Assembly (NCBI RefSeq): GCF_018866325.1 | Contig: NZ_CP076457.1 | Location: 4,995,001 to 5,059,000 of the forward strand | From: Streptomyces sp. YPW6 | Lineage (GTDB): Bacteria > Actinomycetota > Actinomycetes > Streptomycetales > Streptomycetaceae | Length of the DNA stretch: 64,000 bases | Direction: 5' to 3' | In this document: one piece after another, positions 51,353 to 58,515 of the stretch | How positions within the stretch are numbered: position 1 is the stretch's first letter | How the letters are laid out: the number at the start of each line of letters is the position of its first letter | The notes under the pieces: generated by a model | What the model was told of the DNA's origin: nothing | What the model saw: only the letters and a program-made list of their open reading frames with translations | Database searches by the model: none | Made by a program: the position numbers and the translations under genes

Positions 51353-52627
51353 ATGGCCACGGCCGAACAGGGCGCCGAGAACGACAGGGACGAGGCGTTC
51401 GGGCCGGATGCGGCGCCCTCCGAGCGGCGCGGCCTCCTGGCGGACGCCTCGCTCTCCGCCGTCCTCGCGGGCCTGATCACGGTCGTGGTCTCGTGCTCCG
51501 GCCCCCTCCTCGTGGTCCTGGCGGCGGCGGCCGCCGGTCACCTCACCGATGAGCAGACCGCCTCATGGGTGTGGGCGGCGTGCGTGGGCAGCGGCGTCAC
51601 ATGTGTCGTGCTCAGCTGGTGGACGCGGATACCGGTGATCACCGCGTTCTCGACGCCGGGCGCGGCGGTCCTCGTCGGCAGCCTCGGGGACTACACGTAT
51701 CCCGAGGCGGTCGGCGCCTTCCTGGTCAGCGGTCTCCTGATGGCACTGGTCGGCCTGACGGGCGTCTTCGGGAAGGTGATGCGCCGCATACCGCCCGGAA
51801 TCGTGGCGGCCATGCTGGCGGGCGTGCTGTTCTCCTTCGGCGTCGGGCTGTTCTCGGCGCTGGACGGCGCACCGGTCGCGGTCCTGGTCTCGCTCGCCAC
51901 GTATCTGGCCGTCAAGCAGCGTTCGCCGAGATACGCGGTGGCCTGGGCCCTGCTCGCGGCCGTGCTCGTCACCGCCGTCGTCCCGGGCGTTGACGCCTCG
52001 TCCGTGGACATCGGACTGACCCTTCCCGTCGTCACGGCACCGGAGTTCACCGGCTCGGCGCTGGTGGGCCTGGCCGTGCCGCTCGCCGTGGTGACGATGG
52101 CCTCGCAGAACGCGCCCGGCCTCGCTGTGCTGGCGGCCTGCGGCTACCGCCCGGACGACCGGCTGCTGATCACGGCCACCGGACTCGCCTCCACGGCGCT
52201 CGCCCCGCTGGGCGGCCACGCCGTCAACCTCGCGGCGATCACCGCCGCGATCAGCACCGGCGAGGAGGCTCACCGCGACCCGCGACGCCGCTATGTGGCC
52301 GGGGTGGCGTGCGGGATCTTCTATCTGCTGGCGGGCGTCTGCGGAGCCGCGCTCGTGGGGCTGTTCACGGCGCTGCCGCCCGAACTCATCGCCGTCGTCG
52401 CCGGGGTGGCCCTGCTCGCCACGTTCTCCACGAGCCTGGCGCAGGCGATGGCGGACGAACAGGACCGCGACGCGGGGGTGGTCACCTTCCTCACCACGGC
52501 CTCCGGTGTCACGTTCGGCGGCGTCGGCTCCGCGTGCTGGGGGCTGGTCCTGGGACTGGCGACCCACCTGGCGCTGACCGCCCGGCGACGGCGCGGCGGC
52601 CGACGGGAACGGCGGAAGACGGCGTGA
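51353..52627 (+). CDS. BenE family (benzoate/H+ symporter-like) permease
   Basis: 424 aa with about 12 membrane helices. WWTRIPVITAFSTPGAAVLVGS and MASQNAPGLAVLAACGYRP followed by LGGHAVNLAAITAAI are BenE signatures. BenE proteins take up benzoate or related aromatic acids. The ATG at 51353 follows a purine-rich ggggggaagggg. It is 45 bases after the aminotransferase and presumably in the same unit, so an aromatic hydroxy or keto acid may be the cassette's substrate. Confidence 0.88.
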   Translation: MATAEQGAENDRDEAFGPDAAPSERRGLLADASLSAVLAGLITVVVSCSGPLLVVLAAAAAGHLTDEQTASWVWAACVGSGVTCVVLSWWTRIPVITAFSTPGAAVLVGSLGDYTYPEAVGAFLVSGLLMALVGLTGVFGKVMRRIPPGIVAAMLAGVLFSFGVGLFSALDGAPVAVLVSLATYLAVKQRSPRYAVAWALLAAVLVTAVVPGVDASSVDIGLTLPVVTAPEFTGSALVGLAVPLAVVTMASQNAPGLAVLAACGYRPDDRLLITATGLASTALAPLGGHAVNLAAITAAISTGEEAHRDPRRRYVAGVACGIFYLLAGVCGAALVGLFTALPPELIAVVAGVALLATFSTSLAQAMADEQDRDAGVVTFLTTASGVTFGGVGSACWGLVLGLATHLALTARRRRGGRRERRKTA

Positions 52628-52654
52628 CACCGGCCCCGGACGGCCGCCCGGACG

Positions 52655-52850
52655 GTGCCGCGCCTGCACGATGTCGTGCCTGCATGGTGCCGCGCCTGCA
52701 CGATGTCGCGCCTGCATGGTTGTCGTGCCCGTACGGCCGGCCCGGGTGGTGTCGGCCCTGGACGGCCGGCCCGGCCGATCGTCGCGCCCGGACCGTCGGC
52801 CCGGCCGTTGTCGCGCCGGGACGACCGGCCTGGGCGACGGCGTGCCCAAC
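52655..52850 (+). repeat. Repeat-rich spacer after benE-like gene
   Basis: A 32-bp unit (gtgccgcgcctgcacgatgt + 12 bases) occurs twice in tandem at 52655 and 52687 with one mismatch, and is itself made of two similar halves. Degenerate cggccggcccggNcg words follow to the next gene end. Confidence 0.8.
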
Positions 52851-52865
52851 GGGTACCGCGCCCGG

Positions 52866-53336
52866 TCAGGGAGCGGGCGCGCTGACGGTGACGCGGACGA
52901 CGGCGGTGGCGGCGGGCACGTCGGTGCCCTTCACGCGGACCTCGTACGTCATCTCGTCCTCGCCGACGTACCCGTCCCGGGCGGTGTACGTCACGGTGGT
53001 CGCGGACACCGACACGGACCCGTGGCCGGGCTCGGTGTCGATCGCCAGGGTCAGTTCGGCGGGGTCGTAGGCGGCGAGCAGCCCCGCCCGCTCGTTGCTC
53101 TCCAGGGTGACGGAGTCGTTGTCGAGCACTTCCACGTCCAGGCTGTCGCCCGCGGTCACGCTCTGCCGGTCGTCCATGAGCGCCAGCGTCCGCTCGACGG
53201 TGCCCTTCTCGTCCTGGTCGTCCGCACCACCGCCCCCGCACCCCGTCAGGACCAGAGCCAGTGCGCCCGCTCCGGCTGACATGCGCATCCGGAGGGCTCC
53301 GGGCATGGACCGTCGTGCCTGCTTCCTCGTCTGCAT
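52866..53336 (-). CDS. Lipoprotein with Ig/cadherin-like beta domain
   Basis: 156 aa. Lipoprotein signal with lipobox LTGC (AGALALVLTGCGGGG), then an acidic mature part. SVTAGDSLDVEVLDNDSV and GSVSVSATTVTYTARDGYVGEDEMTYEVRV resemble the Ig-like (Big_9/cadherin-like) repeats common in secreted proteins. One domain only. Start ATG at 53336; internal Met codons at 53306 and nearby are alternatives. It is convergent with the benE-like gene. Function unknown. Confidence 0.78.
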   Translation of the reverse strand: MQTRKQARRSMPGALRMRMSAGAGALALVLTGCGGGGADDQDEKGTVERTLALMDDRQSVTAGDSLDVEVLDNDSVTLESNERAGLLAAYDPAELTLAIDTEPGHGSVSVSATTVTYTARDGYVGEDEMTYEVRVKGTDVPAATAVVRVTVSAPAP

Positions 53337-53480
53337 GTGGTGCCCCCAAGGCCCGAACTCTGTGCGGTGGAGCAGCCGATGTTCGCAGCGCGTACGGGCG
53401 CGCAGCAGGGTCATGCGGGAAGCGAAGCGGAATTGTGATGAGAGCGTGTGCAAGGCGTGGAGGGCTTCAAGCGGAGGACC

Positions 53481-53700
53481 TCAGGCGGTGCGCCGCCGCC
53501 CCAGCAGCCGGCTCTGCTCCGCCTTCAGCGCGGTGAACCCCTCCCGCGCGTAGTCGGCGAGGTCCTGGCTCGGGAAGGGCACGACGGACTGGTGCTGGTC
53601 GAACCGCCCCTGCGCCCATCGGGCGGCCGTGATCTCGTATGAGGTAGGCCGCGACGTACCCGACGAAGGCGAGGGTGATGGTGACGACCAGAGCAATCAT
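53481..53700 (-). pseudogene. Small membrane protein gene with an apparent frameshift
   Basis: The first 20 codons from 53700 (MIALVVTITLAFVGYVAAYL) have strong GC3 and form a membrane helix. From about 53640 that frame loses GC3, while the next frame takes over with excellent codon bias (SYEITAARWAQGRFDQHQSV ... LLGRRRTA, stop at 53481). A single extra base near ggccgcgacgtacc/tgaggtagg (about 53635-53645) would explain it. It may be a decayed gene, a sequence error or frameshifting. A joined product would have about 73 aa. Confidence 0.65.
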
Positions 53701-53964
53701 GGGGGAATGCTACGGACGGCGTCGCGAGGGTGGTCAGGCGAACTGATCTTCGATCTGGCGACGCGTCAGAACCGTGGGATACGGTGACGAGGTCATCACG
53801 CTCAGTGCGCGCTCGCGCGCAAAGGGCGGCCCCCGGAGGTGCGCGAACACCACCCGAGGGCCTACACCCCCAGTGGATCGGACCCACCAGAAATGCTGCG
53901 TCATGTTATCGCGCCCTCTTCGGGCTGGACGAAGGCGTCACACAGGGTCGTACGCGACCGGCGG

Positions 53965-55281
53965 ATGAACAGCGACGCCAAGATCCTCATCCTGTACGTC
54001 CAGGGCCTCCCGGGCTCCGCCACGAACCGCCCGCTCGGCGAGATGGCGCTGAAGCTGGACATCAAGGGCCGCCCGTACCAGCAGGCCAAGAAGCACCTGG
54101 TGGAGCAGGGTTACGTGCATGAGTGGCGGACCCAGCGGGAGGACGGGCTCTGGAGGACGGCCCAGCTGTTCACGAACACGCCGCTGACGGACGCGGAGGC
54201 CAGGGCGGTCTGGGCGGACCTGGAGCCGGACGCGGGACGCTCTCCGGGTGTGCGGTATCCGACCGTCGGTGCACCGACTCCTCGGTCGGTCGGTGGCTAT
54301 CAACCCGAGGAAGACCACGGTGATAGGACCACTCCCCACCCACCCTCCGAAGCGGGGCGCGGGCGGACGCGGGTGGCGGCCCCGGATCTGGACCCTGAGC
54401 CGGACCTGGACCCGGGTCCGGTGGGGGCGGGGCCGGACCCCGAACCGGAGAGGGCCCCGGCCGAGGCGGCTCCCGAGCCGACGGGAACTTCGGCCGGAGC
54501 GGCCCCGGATCCTCGACAGGCGGGGGCACCGGCCCCGCATCCCACCAGCCAACTGGCCAAGGCCGAAGGCCTGCTGCTGTCCCTGCGCCACGCGCGCCGG
54601 GATCTGCTGCTGGGCGTCAGGGAGGCGAGGGCGCTGGCGGTGGAGGCCGTGAAGTGGCTGGAGGGCGGCCTGCCGGAAGGGGACCTGCGCCAGGCACTCC
54701 TGGCCGACCCGCCGGAGGGCGGGGTCCGCTCGGCGGTCGGCTTCCTGCGCCATCGCCTGATCCAGAAGTGCCCGGTGGTCCCGGTGACCCCGGTTGTCGC
54801 GGTGGCCCGGGTGGCGCCGGTGGTCCCGCTGCCGGCTCCGCCTCCGCCGCCCCCGGTCAGGGAGCTGATCGCGTGCACGGGCCCGGGGGAGGAGCATGTC
54901 TTCCGCCCGCTGGGCGACGAGGAGGAGTGCGCGGACTGCCGCAGGGCGACGGCGTACGCGAGCTGGATGGTCGACACGGACACGTACGAGTTCCCCGAGG
55001 ACATGACCTGGCGGCAACGCGTGGCGGCCGTACGGAAGGCGGACGAGCTGCGGGCCGCGAGCCGTTCACTCCGGGGCGACTCACTTCAAGGCGGCTCGCT
55101 CCGGGGCGGCTCACTCCAGGGCGACGCGGGCGACGACGGGCAGATGGTCGCTGCCGGTGGCGGGCAGGGTGCGGATGCGGCCCACGGTGGCGGAACGGGC
55201 CATGACCTGGTCGATCCGGGCCACCGGGAAGGCGGCGGGAAAGCTGAAGGCGAACCCGCTCTCTGCGAAGCTCAGTTGTGA
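53965..55281 (+). CDS. Helix-turn-helix protein with disordered Pro/Asp-rich middle
   Basis: 438 aa from the ATG at 53965 (the frame is open upstream). The N-terminal 80 residues (ILYVQGLPGSATNRPLGEMALKLDIKGRPYQQAKKHLVEQGYVHEWRTQ) look like a winged HTH found in many Streptomyces proteins. A low-complexity Asp/Pro/Ala region is followed by a helical block (about 210-270) and a C-terminal CxxC (EECADCRRATAYASWM). The last 72 residues contain four SL(R/Q)G(D/G) repeats and run 171 bases into the convergent EEP gene, so the original stop was probably lost or displaced by the repeat array. Confidence 0.72.
   Translation: MNSDAKILILYVQGLPGSATNRPLGEMALKLDIKGRPYQQAKKHLVEQGYVHEWRTQREDGLWRTAQLFTNTPLTDAEARAVWADLEPDAGRSPGVRYPTVGAPTPRSVGGYQPEEDHGDRTTPHPPSEAGRGRTRVAAPDLDPEPDLDPGPVGAGPDPEPERAPAEAAPEPTGTSAGAAPDPRQAGAPAPHPTSQLAKAEGLLLSLRHARRDLLLGVREARALAVEAVKWLEGGLPEGDLRQALLADPPEGGVRSAVGFLRHRLIQKCPVVPVTPVVAVARVAPVVPLPAPPPPPPVRELIACTGPGEEHVFRPLGDEEECADCRRATAYASWMVDTDTYEFPEDMTWRQRVAAVRKADELRAASRSLRGDSLQGGSLRGGSLQGDAGDDGQMVAAGGGQGADAAHGGGTGHDLVDPGHREGGGKAEGEPALCEAQL
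55066..55125 (-). repeat. Four 15-bp copies of the last five codons of the EEP gene
   Basis: On the minus strand the gene ends gtcgccctggagtga. Directly after follow gccgccccggagcga, gccgccttgaagtga and gtcgccccggagtga, all in the same register. Each copy keeps the 5-codon frame, and two of the three keep a TGA. Confidence 0.93.
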
Positions 55282-56097
55282 GGTGAGAGGTCGCAAACCC
55301 CGGTCCTCGACGGTCCCGTTGAGATCGCCGAGCAGAATCACCGTCCCGACGCTCTCGTCCGCGATGGCGCGCCCCAGCAACGTGGCGCTCTCATCGCGCC
55401 GCTGGGACGCGAGTCCGCCCAACCCCACCCGCACGGAGGGCAGATGGGCGACGTACGCGGCGAGATCCCCGTCCGGGGAGTGGACCACGGCGCGCACGCC
55501 GCGACTCCACCCCTCCTCGACGCCCGGGGGCTTGATGTCCACGATCCGCTCGCCGCTGAGCGGGTGTTTGGACCAGAGCCCGACGGTGCCCCGGACGACG
55601 TGATGCGGGTAGTCGGCGGCGAGGCTCTTCTCGTACACCGCCACCTGCGGATCCACCAGCTCCTCCAGCGCGACGAGGTCGGCCCCGGAGCCGATCAGCG
55701 CGCGGGCGGTCCCGGCGGGATCCCGGTTCTCGTCGCTGGCGTTGTGCTGCACGACGACGAGCTCCCGCCCGCCGTGCTCCTCCCCGGGCAGGAGCAGCCC
55801 GCCGAAGGTGTCCACCCACACGCCCACCGGCAGCAGCAGGGCGACGAGGGCGACGGCGGACCGCCGGACGAGGGCGAGGACCAGCAGAACGACGACGAGG
55901 ACGCCACCCCACGGCAGAAAGGACTCCACCAGACTCCCGATCCGTCCGGGCCAGTTGGGGACGAGCCGATGGAACCCCAGCACTCCGCCCAGCACGGCGG
56001 CAACCCCGGCGATCACCCACCCCCGCCGCCGACCCCCCGCCCCCGGCACCACCGCCGTCTCCGCCGGCCCCGCACCGCTTCCTGCTCGCTCCACCAT
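55111..56097 (-). CDS. Endonuclease/exonuclease/phosphatase (EEP) family protein, membrane-anchored
   Basis: 328 aa. Three N-terminal membrane helices (VIAGVAAVLGGVLGF, GVLVVVLLVLALV, AVALVALLLPVGVWV, within 28-95) are followed by the EEP domain: VVQHNASDENRD, LVALEELVDP (catalytic Glu), ILLGDLNGT (Asp/Asn) and TGSDHLPVVARV (Asp-His). Similar proteins hydrolyse phosphodiesters outside the membrane. It is read in the same direction as the protease/Trypco1 pair 130 bases upstream and may belong to that unit. Confidence 0.88.
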   Translation of the reverse strand: MVERAGSGAGPAETAVVPGAGGRRRGWVIAGVAAVLGGVLGFHRLVPNWPGRIGSLVESFLPWGGVLVVVLLVLALVRRSAVALVALLLPVGVWVDTFGGLLLPGEEHGGRELVVVQHNASDENRDPAGTARALIGSGADLVALEELVDPQVAVYEKSLAADYPHHVVRGTVGLWSKHPLSGERIVDIKPPGVEEGWSRGVRAVVHSPDGDLAAYVAHLPSVRVGLGGLASQRRDESATLLGRAIADESVGTVILLGDLNGTVEDRGLRPLTSQLSFAESGFAFSFPAAFPVARIDQVMARSATVGRIRTLPATGSDHLPVVARVALE

Positions 56098-56226
56098 GTC
56101 TTTCCGTCCACTCGGCCCTGCTCCGTAGGACGAGTGGACGGGAGGGATCAGTTGCCGGACAGCCCGAGGTGGCCAGATCGATTCAGCTGTGCCGTCTGTG
56201 CTGTCTGTGTCGGCGTGCCCTCGCTG

Positions 56227-57642
56227 TCAATCGTTCGGCCGGTCAGTCGGCGCCGACTCCAGTGCCGTACCGGGAACGGCTGGACGGATGCCGAAGCGCC
56301 GGTAGCCCGGGGTCGACTCGAAGATGGTCACTCTGGCGTCGATGTAGTACGTGCGATCGAGGAAGTCGCCCTCGCCGACGGTGTAGGACCGTTCTCCTGA
56401 GTCGAACTTGGCCAACAGATGGCGCGTGCCGTAGAGGAGGGTGCGCCGGGGCTCGGGCCTGAGGAGCGTCGGGGAGCCGAAGTCCACCGGCCCTTCCCCG
56501 TAATGCAGACGTGCCCACTGGAGAGTCAGGTACGCGCCCACGCTGGGGCTCACGCCGCGTGCGATGCCCCCCTGGTCCGTGCGCTTGTTGACCACGCCGG
56601 GGATGCGCTGGCAGCGGGTCAGGGCGTCCGCGAGCCGCTGGTTGTACACCCGGGTCCCGGAGATGGCCAACCCGGTGAAGGGGGTGGTCTCCCGTCCGGA
56701 GACGACCCACATACGCCAACGCGCGGTGCCGTCCTCCTTGCCGTCCCGCACCAGTGAGTTCACCGCGGCGAGGATGGGGGACAGCGCGGACCATTTCTCG
56801 TCCTGGTAGCTCCTGAGCACTCCGTACCACTGTGCCGAGGTCAGATGCGGCACCAGGAGAACGCGCGGGTCCCAGTTCTGGCCGCGCATGAAGGCCTCGG
56901 CATCCTGGAGGGCCACCGCGGCCTGGACGATGGCCTCCCGGGGCGGCAGTGCCGGCATCTCCACGGTTTCGGCGGCCTGCCGGAAGAGGTTGGTCGCCTG
57001 GTCCAGAACGTCGTACTCGGTCGGCGTCCCGCCCGGTTCCGGTACTCGTCCCGACGGTACGAGGATGTTGAAGCGCAGGAGGACGGCCACCATCGGGACG
57101 GCGTAGAGGACGTTGGCCGCCGGACGGCTCGTGCCGCCGCCCCGGTACCGGATCAACTGCTGCTCGACGAGGATTCCAGCGACCCGCCCCTGCCCACCGT
57201 CGAGCAGGACCGCGCTGCCCGAATACGAGCTGTAGTCCTTGATCGTCTCGTTGACGTGGAGCTGCATCGCGAAGATGTTGCCGTCGCCGCTGCGTGTGCG
57301 GTACGGCCGACCGGCAGAGGAGACCCGCCCCGTGAGTTGCGGGTCGGTGGTGGTGACGGGGAGCGAGACCCGCCAGCGTTCCCCGTCGGCGAGCGTGGTG
57401 ACGGGCGAGACGGCCGGTGTGTCCGCGGCCAGGTGCAGGATCGCGATGTCGAGCTCCTGGTCCGACTCGACCTGGACCACGCCGATGTCCCCGGCGCCTC
57501 CCTCAAGGCGCAGCACGATGTCCTCGGGGGCGTAGTGCTTGACGACGTGGGCTGCGGTGACGGCCCTGCGCTGCGCGATGACCACTCCGCTGCCCTGGGC
57601 CTCACCGCGCCTGTTCCGGTTGATGACGACTCTGCCTTGCAC
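56227..57642 (-). CDS. Trypsin-like serine protease with uncharacterised C-terminal domain (conflict-system type)
   Basis: 471 aa without signal peptide, so cytoplasmic. The protease domain has His32 (VTAAHVV), Asp65 (ELDIAILHL) and Ser141 (SSYSGSAVLL), the chymotrypsin triad. The C-terminal 260 residues (from about 215) match nothing I know; they contain two helical blocks and YYIDARVTIFESTPGYRRFG near the end. The GTG at 57642 directly abuts the Trypco1 stop (TGAGTG) with AGGAGG upstream, so the two are coupled. Proteases of this sort with Trypco partners are described as peptidase parts of NTP-dependent conflict systems. Confidence 0.85.
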   Translation of the reverse strand: MQGRVVINRNRRGEAQGSGVVIAQRRAVTAAHVVKHYAPEDIVLRLEGGAGDIGVVQVESDQELDIAILHLAADTPAVSPVTTLADGERWRVSLPVTTTDPQLTGRVSSAGRPYRTRSGDGNIFAMQLHVNETIKDYSSYSGSAVLLDGGQGRVAGILVEQQLIRYRGGGTSRPAANVLYAVPMVAVLLRFNILVPSGRVPEPGGTPTEYDVLDQATNLFRQAAETVEMPALPPREAIVQAAVALQDAEAFMRGQNWDPRVLLVPHLTSAQWYGVLRSYQDEKWSALSPILAAVNSLVRDGKEDGTARWRMWVVSGRETTPFTGLAISGTRVYNQRLADALTRCQRIPGVVNKRTDQGGIARGVSPSVGAYLTLQWARLHYGEGPVDFGSPTLLRPEPRRTLLYGTRHLLAKFDSGERSYTVGEGDFLDRTYYIDARVTIFESTPGYRRFGIRPAVPGTALESAPTDRPND

Positions 57643-58005
57643 TCAGGCCTCCTGCTGCTCGCCGGCCGACCGGGCGAACCGCACGGTGATGCCCAGCGCG
57701 GCCTCTCCGCCGATCTTGGATATGACGACCCCCGCCTCCGCCTGGAGGGTCAGCGAGAACTCGACCTCGACCTCCTGCGCCGACCACCCGGACGCGCTCG
57801 GCAGATCGCGGATGCTCGCCAGCGCGGCCGCCGTACCGGCGCGGACCCCCTGACGGACGTCGTCCAGCCGATCGCGCAGCCGGTCGGTGAGCTGTTCGGT
57901 GGTCGAGATCTGGCGTCCGTCGTCCGGGTTCTGCACAAGGATCGAGACGTCCCACAACATGTCCTCCGGGGCCGGTCCCGGAATCGGCTGCTCATCGTCG
58001 GTCAT
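57643..58005 (-). CDS. Trypsin-co-occurring domain protein (Trypco1/CU044_2847 family)
   Basis: 120 aa. VEFSLTLQAEAGVVISKIGGEAALGITVRF is the beta-rich Trypco1 signature and TTEQLTDRLRDRLDDVRQGVRAG the preceding helix. The family was defined by its constant association with trypsin-like proteases in predicted immune/conflict loci; it is thought to regulate or address the protease. The ATG at 58005 gives MTDDEQPIPGPAPEDM. It heads the minus-strand unit Trypco1 - protease - (EEP). Confidence 0.88.
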   Translation of the reverse strand: MTDDEQPIPGPAPEDMLWDVSILVQNPDDGRQISTTEQLTDRLRDRLDDVRQGVRAGTAAALASIRDLPSASGWSAQEVEVEFSLTLQAEAGVVISKIGGEAALGITVRFARSAGEQQEA

Positions 58006-58515
58006 GGCAACTCGCTTCCACTGGTGGGTGATGGACCGCACGCGAGCAGGGGCCGTGCTGCGCGGGGGCAGGGGCGGGGGCAGGGCGGGAGCGGGTCGGG
58101 GCAGGGGAGATGAGGCATGTCCGACCACCGCTGACCACGGGGACCGTTGCCGGCGGTTGGTGCCGACGGTAGAGGTGGCGGTGAAGGACGGAGCGAGGAA
58201 TCCCGAATCCCGAAGGCGGCGGATCATAGGCTTCGGGCTGCTTCCTGCGGACTGTGCGGGGTCTTCCCCGCAGTGTGCAGTCCTCGGAGTCCTCACCTAA
58301 CCCCCTTTGGGGTAAGCGTTGTCGGGACACCCCATGTGGGAAGTCTGCATACCCCCGTCCCCCGCCGATCACACGCGACGCCGATGACCGATGACCGATG
58401 ACCGATGGCCGATGACCGATCCTCGACGCCGTGCCCAGACGTGCGGCTGTGCACGGCGGAGAGAGTGGTGGATCATGTCTTCACGAGACGGGGCGACACC
58501 TTGGGGGTACCGGGC
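58006..58515. other. Divergent intergenic region of 510 bases
   Basis: Between the Trypco1 gene and the LRV-repeat gene. It probably holds both promoters; the part 58195-58380 is the least GC-rich. A heptamer array lies at 58382-58423. Reading frame from 58405 into the LRV gene is open, but its first 37 codons lack the usual GC3 pattern, so I did not call them coding. No RNA gene seen. Confidence 0.5.
58382..58423 (+). repeat. Six tandem heptamers before the LRV-repeat gene
   Basis: Units cgatgac (x3), cgatggc, cgatgac, cgatcct without gaps. They contain several ATG triplets in all frames. Confidence 0.9.

Noticed and set aside
58405..58515. 37-codon N-terminal extension of the LRV-repeat protein
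   Set aside because: Starts inside a heptamer array, has poor GC3 and ends where the repeat-containing protein begins; kept only as an alternative start.
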